From Siphonodentalium dalli (Eukaryota; Mollusca; Scaphopoda; Gadilida; Siphonodentaliidae): a stretch of DNA of 64,000 nt. The position numbers were made by a program, and so were the translations under genes. The DNA is taken from positions 5,210,001 through 5,274,000 of the forward strand of contig CP136062.1 in assembly GCA_032622095.1 (NCBI GenBank), read 5' to 3'. How positions within the stretch are numbered: position 1 is the first letter of the stretch; each line of letters starts with the position of its first letter. The notes under the pieces were generated by a model that made no database searches, had not been told where the DNA came from, and saw nothing but the letters and a program-made list of their open reading frames with translations. Shown in pieces: positions 54,841 to 63,409 of the stretch.

Positions 54841-55332
54841 TTTCATAGAGACGTGAGAAATTAATGGACTGTCCCATTATGCAGAAAAATAACGCAGGAC
54901 GCTCTCTAAACCAGTCGCGTGCATTCCCTATGTACGTAATTTCTGTCACTGTGTGACTCTTTTCAATGCATATGCCGTCTGAAAATATGTGTCTATAACT
55001 CTATACGTATTTCATGTAATTGTGTTCGTGCTTTGGCCCATTAACGTCGACAACAGAAATGTAAGCAATTACAAGTTTGATTGATATGTAATCGATGTTA
55101 CGGTATTTCACTGTTCACAAAACAATTTAATTCATATAACTAAATGTATAACAACACGTAATGGGCTACGCTCCTGTCTGACTCGATCCTATAGACTTAT
55201 TTTAATAGTATTTAATTGAATACAAAACAGTTCTTACGTTAATACATATCAGCCATGGTTATTTTATTCCGATAGGCCTATATTTAGCTTTATTTAATAA
55301 TGCATTTAAAAGTAATTAATAAACTAGAGTGT
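54841..55332. other. AT-rich non-coding stretch
   Basis: There is no gene, element end or tandem structure that I can support. A short stretch cagaaaaataacgcagg near 54882 resembles, in reverse complement, ccctgcgttattctg near 58613. The match is too short to define an element. Confidence 0.5.
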
Positions 55333-55484
55333 ACTGAATAAAGAGCTACCATTCTCTAACTGATTAAATTACATATGATATCACCAGCCCTTTTATTTAT
55401 TATAGTGATAGGCTTTAAAGAAATATAAGGGGTGGCGATATCATGTAATTCAATCAGTTAGATAATGAACGCTCTTTACTCAAT
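55333..55484. repeat. Foldback element, ~60-bp arms
   Basis: The left arm (55333-55392) runs from actgaataaagagc through ctaactgattaaattacat to gatatcaccagccctt. Its inverted counterpart (55427-55484) reads aaggggtggcgatatcatgt through caatcagttagata to gctctttactcaat. Most positions pair, with a 2-bp gap and scattered mismatches, around a loop of 34 bases. It is probably a small foldback or MITE-type insertion, or an inverted duplication. I could not define a target-site duplication. Both outer ends carry the aataaagagc motif that recurs elsewhere in the flank. Confidence 0.8.
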
Positions 55485-56990
55485 GGCCTACCTAAAATAA
55501 AGAGTGTTCAATCAGTGGGACATATACATGTAAGTAAGTGCGTGCTATGTAAACTAAACAACTGAGTGTTACAATAAAGGGCTTCCAGGGCTGGACAAAA
55601 ACACACTCACCAATGATTAAATTTGGTTTATTGTATAACTATATAAATACAGAGGTTTTTTTTTTTAGAATTTTCTATTCTCTAGCTAGCGTCAAAATAA
55701 GAGCGTAATATTAGCTTTCTCAGAGTTCCCTATCTATATGGTTCACTATCCTAGTTCAACAACAATTAACAGTTCAAAACTACACGAGTAGGATGTTCAA
55801 TTACGCTATATAATCTAAATGATTTTCGGAAATGTGTAACACTGATAAGTGTGACTTTAATATACAAATAGAAAGCAGATTATAATTTATTGTTTCATCA
55901 AACTGCATCTTACTACAAGTTCCCACGCCATGGAACAAGACGCTCTTTATTATAAGTGTCAGTTGTGTAGTCTACTGAGTCTAATTTTGAATTCACGTAC
56001 GCCTTTTAAAATATTTTGATTCTATTGCATTAGCACAACATAGGCTACACGTCGCATATTATATTTAATGTTTGCAAGCAGTTTTACCAAATATACCTTC
56101 ATATACCATGCTTCAAACGCACAAACATTGAAAACAAACAAACAGACCAGTGATAGGCGGGCTTTCGATCTTTCGATCATCATACCGTACCAAGGGGAGA
56201 AACTCTATCTTGCATGTTTGAAAGTTGGCACAGTTGTGTGGCACGCTATACCAAGGCCAAGGTCGTTGGCACAGTAGTGTGGCATGATCAGACTTATAGC
56301 GCGTTGAGGTTTAGCGAAATTTGCGACCTACATTTTGAACTTGAAGTTGAAGCAAAGTTCTGTCGAAATATTTCTCTTCTAAAACCTGCTAATAACAACA
56401 TATACAGACAGATACGAAGATTCATTATAGCTGTTAGTATAGCTGAATTGTATAGGAATATGAATTAAAATACCATAGTAGACAATATAGTGCCAAATGC
56501 TCTCTATCAGAGAGCCGAACCACACACACAAATATGCCACTCCGCCGAAACAGCCAATGATAGATCAGCGGAGCGATACACCGCCAACTCGTCCGTTTGA
56601 ATCTCGACAGGCAGGACACGTACACAGGACTTATTTCAATATATTGACGTTTTACATTGTATTTATTCATCGTTGGATCTTCGCTTATATCATATAAGGT
56701 TAGTTATTTATATATATAATGCATGCATTGATTACATAATAATGACACCCCACAAACATCCAACAATGGCGTGGTTTTCGGACGTACCTGTTGCGTTTTC
56801 TCACAGGTGACAGCAAGGCGGCTGACATCTTGAAATCGGTTCGTACAAATTTAATATAATATAAATAGCGTTCGGCTATTTGCGGACAATTAATTCAACA
56901 CTGGAATTGAATCCCACCCGCTAGGTTGTGCTAATTGTGCCAGTATTTGTGTAGTTTTTCCTGTAGTTTTGCATATTTTTGTCCCGTTTT
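55485..56990. other. Non-coding stretch with recurring aataaagagc motifs
   Basis: No gene could be supported. It holds scattered copies of a short motif (aataaagagtgttc at 55496, aataaagggcttcc at 55573, gacgctctttatta at 55939) and a T run near 55656. A 20-bp direct repeat gttggcacagttgtgtggca at 56224-56243 recurs at 56265-56284 with one mismatch. Short open frames of up to about 84 codons have no recognisable content. Confidence 0.5.
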
Positions 56991-57022
56991 TAGCTCAACT
57001 TTACTTTGTAAAGTTTGAGCTA
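56991..57022. repeat. Palindromic head of the composite element
   Basis: tagctcaactttac (56991-57004) pairs with gtaaagtttgagcta (57008-57022) with a single extra base, around a 3-base loop. The form, with a tight loop and nearly perfect arms, parallels the hairpin in each satellite unit. Confidence 0.85.
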
Positions 57023-57126
57023 TTCACCTAGTATTGCCATGGCTTTGTCGTCCGTGTGTGCGTAAGGCGTCAACAATAGAGGCTACAGGTCGTACCTTTG
57101 ATCGGATCATTATGAAATTTGTCATA

Positions 57127-57506
57127 CCCTGCTGGACAAAACAAGTGTCCATTGGCACCGCGCTGTATTTGCCGTTCGGCCGCGGTGTCAGAGTTTGTAA
57201 CTGCAGTTGAGCACCGCGGCCGAACGGCAAGTACACCGTGGCCCAACAGCAAGTACACTGCGGCCGAAAGGCAACTACACCGCAGCCGAACGGCATGTAC
57301 ACCGTGGTTAGATTTCTGGTTTGTATCGTCTTTTTTCAGTTTAATGAACGTACACCACGGCAATTACACCATGGCCGAACGGCAAGTACACCGCGGCCCA
57401 ACTCAACTGTAGTTAGCCGGTGGAGCCGCGGTGTAGTTGCATTTCAGCCACGGTGGCAACGCTAACTGCACCACGGTTAGGTGGACACTTGTTTTGTCAA
57501 GCAGGG
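57127..57506. mobile_element. TA-flanked MITE with 24-bp terminal inverted repeats
   Basis: The left end ccctgctggacaaaacaagt and its continuation (57127-57150) matches the inverted right end (57483-57506) at 23 of 24 bases. Both ends abut TA (57125-57126 and 57507-57508). Removing the element and one TA restores the host phrase tttgtcatagctgttgac, which fits the sibling repeats around it. TA duplication is the signature of Tc1/mariner-type transposases, so this is probably a non-autonomous relative at 380 bp without a transposase. The inside is built from 22-bp motifs in both orientations. Confidence 0.88.
57209..57310 (+). repeat. 22-bp tandem motif inside the MITE
   Basis: Consecutive copies of the type gtacaccgtggcccaacagc plus aa lie at 57231-57252, 57253-57274 and 57275-57296, with partial copies at 57209-57230 and 57297-57310. 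The motif recurs at 57350-57407. It appears in reverse complement near 57165-57189 (gccgttcggccgcggtgt) and 57424-57456. The core ccgcggccgaacggc is itself partly palindromic. Short open frames here follow from the repeat and are not coding. Confidence 0.85.
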
Positions 57507-58270
57507 TAGCTGTTGACATCAACATTTGTACCGGAATGATTAATTTTGGGGTCATTCGGAAAAAAAACATGGCCGCCAGTGGCCATCTTAGATTTCAAAA
57601 TCAATCCATTAGCACGGGCTACAGGCCGTACTGATTGTCATGGATGTTAATATTGACATGTAGATGGGAACGAGTAATTTTGGGGTCATTCGGCCCAAAA
57701 ACTTGGCTGCCAGCAGCCATCTTCGATTTTACTCTTTGCATGACTAAATCATTTAGCACGGACTACAGCCGGTACAGGTCGTACCTTTAGTCTGATCATC
57801 ATAAAATTTGTCATGGCTGTCATTTTGGGGTCATTTGTCCAAAAAACAAGACCGCCGTCGGCCTTCTTGTATTTTACTCTTTGCATCACTAAATAATTTC
57901 ACACCCCCTACAGACCACAACCCTGATCCGATCGTCACCAAACTTCATATTCATCATTGGGGTGGCCCCTAGTTGGGCACGAATCATTTTGGGGTATTAA
58001 ATTAGGCAAAAAAATTACTCTTTGCATGACTAAATCATTTACCACGGGCTACAGGTCGTACCTTTGGTCAGATCATCATACAATTTGTCATGGATGTTAA
58101 CAATGACATGTATATGGGGTCATGGGGACGAGTCATTTTTGGGTTATTCGGGCAAAAACATGGCCGCCAGCAGCCATCTTGGATTCTACTCTTTGCATGA
58201 CTAAAGCTCTCAAATGTTTTTGAATTGTTGGAAAACATAGCCGCCAGCAACCATCTTAGATTTTACTTTT

Positions 58271-59400
58271 ATATACATGTATATATATATCTCTTCATGT
58301 TGATATAAACCTAGTATTAGACATTCAACTTTCCACATTCCTAATCACTCCATCGACAGTACTAGTAACGCCACAGTCCTAGGAATCACTGTCCATTACC
58401 TCTACTATACAGATAACAGGTGCAGTTAGGCAACTTCAGATTTTGTTATTATGTAAACAATCATCTCATTGGCTAGAGACCACCCCCTGTGCTCTATCAC
58501 TAAAACGAACAATTTGATTTTTTCGTTCGAAAAAATTGCATTTATCTCCCCACAATTGACATGTGACAATTAAAGTGATGTGAAACGTAAATTGAACCTC
58601 ACAATTGAGTTCCCTGCGTTATTCTGTGGAAAGACTGAATAAAATAACCCCCATACACGAAATGCCCCAACCAGATATCAGTTTGTACTAATTATACGGC
58701 CACGTAACTAACTATTTACTTTCCCTCAATCGGGACGAATAATTCCACTGTAAACGCGAAATAAATACACTAACGAGTTGTCGTGTGCAGTCGCGGAAAC
58801 ACCCGAACACTTCCGACTTGGTCGGGATTGAGTCGGCTTTCGTTCTCAGAAAATAGCTTCCGTGGAGGGAGGCCGTTTGCTGGAATAGCGTAACATCAGC
58901 TTAATAAAACGAAAAACAAGCGGTATAGTCAATTCGAATGGGAGGGATATAAAAGGAATTATTGCCTGAAATCACCAACGGAAGAACATTGACCGAGTTA
59001 TGAAAGAATTATAATCAAAGTGGTCATGATCGAGCAATGAACAACGGTAACAGTTGAAAATGTTACTATTTATAGAAATTTGTAATCGTTGCAGATCGTT
59101 GACCGATTTTATGATCGATATACAGCAGGTACAGTCTCGTGCAGAAAGAGTTGTCTTACATGTGTATTTCAAACTGTTTAATTACCTGTGCAATGCTACA
59201 TGTGTGCCATATTGCTATTCACTATTCTAGTACAGACCGTATTTGTTTGGGACAGCGATGGTGATATAGATATCCATATGGAATTATGTTTTCTTCAATT
59301 TTTGAGTTTATATAGGCCCAAATAAATATACCATAAGATGGATTCAATCATTGAAAGTTAAAATTGGATGGAAGTAAAGAAGTGTTGTGTATTTGCACTA
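58271..59400. other. Non-coding stretch with weak promoter-like sites
   Basis: No gene could be supported. The piece 58770-58960 is richer in CpG than its surroundings. A CCAAT-like cattggct lies near 58467. These are single weak matches. Confidence 0.45.
58948..58956 (+). promoter_or_regulatory. TATA-box-like site
   Basis: tataaaagg matches the animal TATA consensus and follows a locally CpG-containing stretch. No convincing initiator or downstream coding exon was found, and such matches are frequent by chance in AT-rich DNA. Confidence 0.15.
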
Positions 59401-59976
59401 AGTAAGCGCAATTGCTTTATGCTTAAGCGCAAATATTTGTATGCAAATAAATAATAAATGTAAAAAAGACTCCCATGTGATTTGCTCTAAACTCAAATTA
59501 ACTCAGGCCATAAAACATTACTCAAACATACTAGGTGAGGACTCCACCCAGATCCCATATTAAGATGGATATTCAGACTGAGGAAACCAGTTGGAGATTG
59601 GTACATGTATTTGCTTTAGCATAATTCATTTCAATTACACTTAAGTGTAAATGAAATCCACTTAAGCGTAAATGAGTTGCGCTTAACCGTAATTCATATA
59701 CACTCCCATTGAACTCCACATACTCAAGCTGAAATGGATGCAACCACATTACTAATGCCAGTAAGTTAACATACATCAGATTATACAAATATACATATAA
59801 GGTAAGACAGCCGATGAAATTATTGCTCTTAATATAATTCCAATGTATTATGATAACGCATAAGTCAATTATGCTTAAGCGTAAATGATTACATTAAGCG
59901 TAACTGATTTATGCTTAAGCGTAAATTATTTACGCTTAAATGCAATTAGTTAATATAAAATGTGAAAATGAATCAT

Positions 59977-59992
59977 TTGCGCTTAAGCGCAA
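59977..59992. repeat. Perfect 16-bp palindrome
   Basis: ttgcgcttaagcgcaa is its own reverse complement. It is one of the two best-preserved members of the surrounding CTTAAG palindrome cluster. Confidence 0.9.
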
Positions 59993-60010
59993 GTATATGT
60001 CTATCAATAT

Positions 60011-60030
60011 ATTTGCGCTTAAGCGCAAAT
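60011..60030. repeat. Perfect 20-bp palindrome
   Basis: atttgcgcttaagcgcaaat is exactly self-complementary and lies 34 bp after the previous member of the family. It looks like the consensus form of the cluster. Confidence 0.9.
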
Positions 60031-60142
60031 ACTTAACACTAGTGAATGATAGAGTCCATCTCATAGTATATTATCATGGACCCATAGTAGTAGCCCCATA
60101 TAATACTGAAACATTGAAGAAAAAATATTTCCATATGCATAT

Positions 60143-60492
60143 ATCAGCATCTCTGTCCCTGGTGTCCCAAGAATTGGTGCCTCACTCCCAGAGCTCTAGT
60201 ATATTTTATTAAAGGGACATCTCCTACACAGATATATACCATTTCCATGGCCATAAATATGGAATTCGGGGTTAGTGGGGACTCGCTTCCCTCATATGGT
60301 GTACTTATTGACTTGAAATTGGGGAAAACCCCAATTTTCATATTATCAGCATCCCTGTCCCCAAGAATTTGTGTCTCCATCCCAGAGATCTAGTATATTT
60401 ATAAAAGAGATATATCCTGCACATATCTCTACCATTTCCATGGTCATAAAAGAGATATTGGGGTTACTGGGGGGTGCTTCCCTCATATGGTG
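60143..60492 (+). repeat. Diverged direct duplication, ~202-bp period
   Basis: The first copy starts at atcagcatctctgtccc (60143) and the second at atcagcatccctgtccc (60345). Both continue with 'aagaatt', 'ccagag', 'tctagtatatt', 'accatttccatgg', 'cataaa', 'ggggtta' and 'cttccctcatatgg'. Substitutions and small indels separate them. No terminal inverted repeats were seen. It interrupts the CTTAAG palindrome cluster. Confidence 0.8.
60316..60337. repeat. Perfect 9-bp hairpin
   Basis: aaattgggg, a 4-base loop aaaa, then ccccaattt. It lies in the spacer between the two copies of the direct duplication. It has no counterpart after the second copy. Confidence 0.8.
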
Positions 60493-60634
60493 GGTCTGTG
60501 CCATTTAAAATTAATTCAGGGGGGTGATATCAATGCATATTAATTTTTATTTGCGCAAATGATTTACACTGAAGCGCAAATGATAGATGTTATTTTGCGA
60601 AATATTTGCGCTTGATCGTAAATGAATAATAAAT

Positions 60635-61215
60635 GTGAAATGGGTATCCCATACATGAAATGCCGTATCTATATGCTATAGCGCGTATATATTCCTACAG
60701 GTCTGGGTGAACCACCGATCAATCAATAACAGCCCGATCGGGCTAAAGTAGACCGATCAGGCTAAAATAAACCGATCGTTCTTTCACAGCCAGCTTGAAT
60801 CTTGGATAAAGGGAGTAGGCCCACTCTAAATTGTTCTTTCAAGTGAAATAGGCCTCCCATACATGAAACGCCTTATCTATATACTATAGCGCGCATACCC
60901 TAAAGGTCTGGGTGAACCACCGTTCAATCAATAATAGCCCGATCGGGCTAAAATAGACCGATCGGTCTTTCACGGCCAGCCTGAATCTTGGATAAAGGGA
61001 GTAGGCCTACTATAAATTGTTCTTTCAAGTGAAATAGGCCTCCCATACATAAAACGCCTTATCTATTATCATATAGTGCGCATATCCTACAGGTCTGGGT
61101 GAACCACCGTTCAATCAATAATATACCGATCGGGCTAAAATAATCCCATCGGTCTTTCACAGCCAGCATGAATCTTGGATAAAGGGAGTAGGCCTACTCT
61201 AAATTGTTCTTTCAA
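60635..61215 (+). repeat. Three-copy tandem repeat of ~187 bp
   Basis: The copies start at gtgaaat (60635, 60843 and 61029). Each reads through 'cccataca', 'gccttatctat', 'aggtctgggtgaaccaccg', 'caatcaataat', 'ccgatcgggctaaa', 'cagccag', 'gaatcttggataaagggagt' and 'attgttctttcaa'. Copy 1 is 208 bp because an inner 22-bp piece (ctaaaatagaccgatcgg type) is present once more. Copies 2 and 3 are 186 and 187 bp. The palindromes cccgatcggg and ccgatcgg make each copy rich in GATC symmetry. Confidence 0.92.
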
Positions 61216-61256
61216 GTTACAACCATTTTTTTGTAAAAAAATTATTCTGATTCATT

Positions 61257-61297
61257 TTGAAACTAATGAAAGACAATTTGAAACTAATGAAAGACAA
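61257..61297 (+). repeat. 21-bp motif in two exact copies
   Basis: ttgaaactaatgaaagacaa occurs at 61257-61276 and again at 61278-61297 without a mismatch. It follows directly after the three-copy tandem repeat. Confidence 0.9.
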
Positions 61298-61395
61298 TGT
61301 ATAATTTTTTAATGGTATATTCATCATAAATTTGAACAAATCTTCAAGCAAACAAAATTTCAATATTCATGAAATCTCTTACAACAGTGTCAGGA

Positions 61396-61428
61396 AGACC
61401 AATCGATCTAGCTCAGCACGATTGGTCT
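61396..61428. repeat. Perfect 10-bp inverted repeat
   Basis: agaccaatcg (61396-61405) and cgattggtct (61419-61428) are exact reverse complements around 13 bases. Each arm contains a CCAAT/ATTGG pentamer. No nearby gene gives it a role. Confidence 0.75.
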
Positions 61429-62256
61429 ATTGTGATGTCAAATATTATTGAAATATTGCTTATAATTTTCATTTACAGAAGTCAATAATTCGCATGCAGA
61501 TAACTTCACCTTGTATTCGGCCAAATATGTTGACGTTAGATTAGAAGGCAGAATTCCCAGATTTGTTTATTATTGGTGAACCTGGATAATTTCGGAGGTG
61601 TGTCAATCGTCTTTTGCACACTGAGAATACGTACTCATTCTCTCCTAAATTTGCAAAAATCCATATATATATAAATATATATACAGAGTGTGAAAACGTT
61701 GTTAGTTGCCAAATAATTGTCGACATTTTACTTAGAAAACTTGAATGCAAAAACTATGATAGGCCCCCTATTATTATTTTTTTTTTTTTTCTCTTTTTGT
61801 TGAATCTACTGTCGTTATCGACATGCCGGCCTTTGTTTTGGCTGTTCTCCCAGTCGTGCGTGCCAGCCGATCGTCGTTATTCGGGTGGTTCCGATTTCCT
61901 CCGAATATAATTCCATGAGACTCCGCGCGCTGATTCGCTCCGAAAATGTGTTAGTATCTGAGAAGATTTCTTACTCTGATCGCAGTTTTCAACAATTTAA
62001 TACAGGGCGAGTACCGCACTAATAATATGCCACATTTGGGTTTTCTTTCTCTTTTTTTATGACCTTTCTTGTGGTATATCGGGCACAGTTCTGTCTGACA
62101 TCAAATATATGCCCACCGGGAGTGAAGCTAATGACTTTAAGTTAATTGTTCTTAAAGGAATACGGTCCTGAAAAAACAATATTATTTTCTTTCAATATAC
62201 CGATAATATATATATAAAATGTCCATTGGGCGCATATAATCTAATATTCGGCCGCC

Positions 62257-62278
62257 AATCGTTATTTTTATAACGATT
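62257..62278. repeat. Perfect 9-bp hairpin with 4-base loop
   Basis: aatcgttat, tttt, ataacgatt. It lies 28 bases upstream of the E-box cluster. Confidence 0.8.
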
Positions 62279-62305
62279 ACAAAAAATTCCGAAGTTAGAC
62301 GAAGT

Positions 62306-62331
62306 CACGTGATCATCAGCCCGATCACGTG
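62306..62331. promoter_or_regulatory. Inverted E-box pair, left half of cluster
   Basis: cacgtgatc (62306-62314) and gatcacgtg (62323-62331) form perfect 9-bp inverted arms, each with a CACGTG E-box. CACGTG is the site of bHLH-ZIP factors such as the USF, MYC/MAX and MITF/TFE families. The clustering is seen directly. The regulatory role is inferred, because no transcript start or gene is identified. Confidence 0.4.
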
Positions 62332-62340
62332 ATTGCACAT

Positions 62341-62348
62341 GTAAACAG
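62341..62348. repeat. 8-bp target-site duplication, left copy
   Basis: gtaaacag directly precedes the hAT-like terminus and is repeated exactly at 63376-63383 after the other terminus. Eight bases is the diagnostic length for the hAT superfamily. Confidence 0.92.
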
Positions 62349-63375
62349 TAGGGCTGCCACGATGCATCGAGATTTCGATGCATCGCGATGCGCTTGATTC
62401 GATTTATCCAAAACCATAATCGAATAGTTTCGATGCGGACTGTACCGCACCGGCTGGTGCATAAGTCGATCTTTTGTGATTTACTAGTGTATAAAGACGC
62501 CCCTATTTTATGTACGAATTATGAAGGTATCTGTGTATCGGTAAGTATAGCCATATGATGAAATTTTTGTGAAACGAGATCTGTTTTATTTGTTTGGAAT
62601 AGGCGTTGCAATACGGTAACTGTCGCCATTTTCATTGGAATTTCCCACTCAAAATCTTTTGCGAGCGGAGCTCTGATAGGTCAAAAGCTCAAAGGTCACA
62701 CTCGATAAACCAATGGTTATGCGTGTTGTTTTACTATCTGCGGTCACAGTGTGCGATATCAAAATGTCTGCTGAAAATAAGCCTGAAATATCTATCATTC
62801 AATCAAATTCGAATAAAAAATGAGGATTTACATTTATCAATTGCAAAAAATCTGGACCTCACTTTCATGGCTTTCTTTGAAAGTTGGCACTTGCACAATG
62901 TACAGTATGGTTTAATTTAATATTGGATCCCAGAAGTACATGTACATGTTATTCAGAGATATTGGACCTGTCGACTCGCACATACTCAGTCCCAAGTATG
63001 GGCATATGGCCATTATGGGGTAAATTCCGGGTAATACGTGAACATTGAACAACATCTCTAAAAGTAAATGGTACCATTGGAAATGCTTTTGGTAATTGAT
63101 TTACTAACAGTGTTTAGAAACTCGAGTGCTGTTTAGTATTTACATATTGGATACATACATAGCAGTATAGATCATTTAGATGACAGTATCATGACACAAT
63201 ACATGAATGGTATTTAATTTTTCAAATAGACTTTCTGGGATACAGTGCCGCTGTCATGACTCTGAATCGGCAGACCTGTTTTTGTCGGTAACTTGCATCG
63301 CGATGCGCATCGCATCGTGGACAAATAATCGCGATGCGCATCGCATCGTGACCCCTCCGCATCGTGGCAGCCCTA
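62349..63375. mobile_element. hAT-like non-autonomous transposon, 1027 bp
   Basis: The ends tagggctgccacgatgc (62349-62365) and gcatcgtggcagcccta (63359-63375) are perfect 17-bp inverted repeats flanked by the exact 8-bp duplication gtaaacag. The terminal sequence TAGGGCTGCCACGATGC is of the kind found on animal hAT elements, from memory. Subterminal regions are packed with gcatcg/cgatgc motifs, including two exact 23-bp direct copies near the right end. The interior has no transposase motif. An open frame of 104 codons at 62606-62920 is not recognisable. Perfect ends and duplication suggest a fairly recent insertion, mobilised by a transposase encoded elsewhere. Confidence 0.93.
63297..63350 (+). 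repeat. Subterminal 23-bp direct repeats of the hAT-like element
   Basis: atcgcgatgcgcatcgcatc plus gtg occurs at 63297-63319 and exactly again at 63328-63350, a spacing of 31 bp. Similar but less regular motifs lie inside the left end (62361-62392). Subterminal repeats are typical binding sites for hAT transposases. Confidence 0.85.
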
Positions 63376-63383
63376 GTAAACAG
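63376..63383. repeat. 8-bp target-site duplication, right copy
   Basis: gtaaacag is identical to 62341-62348. Host sequence resumes at 63384. Confidence 0.92.
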
Positions 63384-63391
63384 AAGTATTA

Positions 63392-63409
63392 CACGTGATC
63401 GATCACGTG
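63392..63409. promoter_or_regulatory. Perfect palindrome with two E-boxes, right half of cluster
   Basis: cacgtgatcgatcacgtg is an exact 18-bp palindrome with two CACGTG hexamers. With the pair at 62306-62331 and the hAT insertion removed, four E-boxes would lie within 69 bp. The DNA just downstream (63420-63510) is CpG-containing, as promoters often are. Confidence 0.4.

Larger units (their letters stand above)
56991..58270 (+). mobile_element. Hairpin-headed composite repeat element
   Basis: A palindromic head (56991-57022) is followed by 'tattcacctagtattgccatgg' text and then about six degenerate tandem copies with a period of about 145 bp. Each copy begins near ctacagg (57083, 57619, 57762, 57909 and 58049). 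Phrases recur in order: ctacaggtcgtacctt, atcatcat, aaatttgtcatgg, ttttggggtcattcgg, ggccgccagcagccatctt and actctttgcatgactaaatc. The 57083-57619 interval is long because a 380-bp MITE has inserted there. Without it the spacing is about 154 bp. A palindrome plus internal tandem repeats recalls Helentron-type non-autonomous elements of bivalves, but no Rep/helicase coding sequence is present. The class assignment is inference and the right end is approximate. Confidence 0.65.
59403..60623. repeat. Cluster of CTTAAG-centred palindromes
   Basis: At least ten stretches share the form tt[tg]Rcgcttaagcgyaaa or a decayed version. They are near 59417-59434, 59635-59650 (perfect ttacacttaagtgtaa), 59659-59672, 59676-59692, 59871-59887, 59888-59904, 59908-59925, 59928-59947, 59977-59992, 60011-60030 and 60604-60623. 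There is also atttgcgcaaat at 60549-60560. They are irregularly spaced in AT-rich DNA, so this is not a tandem repeat or a CRISPR array. They might be binding sites, seeds of foldback elements or remnants of one family of short palindromic insertions. Confidence 0.8.
61216..62256. other. Non-coding stretch with minor repeats
   Basis: No gene could be supported. It includes alternating AT near 61662-61682 and a T run near 61779-61792. A short open frame near 61614-61910 is driven by the AT and T tracts and has no recognisable domain. Confidence 0.5.

Noticed and set aside
57070-57465. Several overlapping 75-97 codon frames near 57.1-57.4 kb
   Set aside because: They arise from the stop-poor 22-bp motifs of the MITE in both orientations.
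54880-58635. cagaaaaataacgcagg at 54882 and ccctgcgttattctg at 58613 as ends of one large element
   Set aside because: The match is about 14 bases with a gap. It has no target duplication, and other elements lie between them.
62606-62920. 104-codon frame inside the hAT-like element as a transposase remnant
   Set aside because: No hAT dimerisation or catalytic signature could be seen, and it is far too short.
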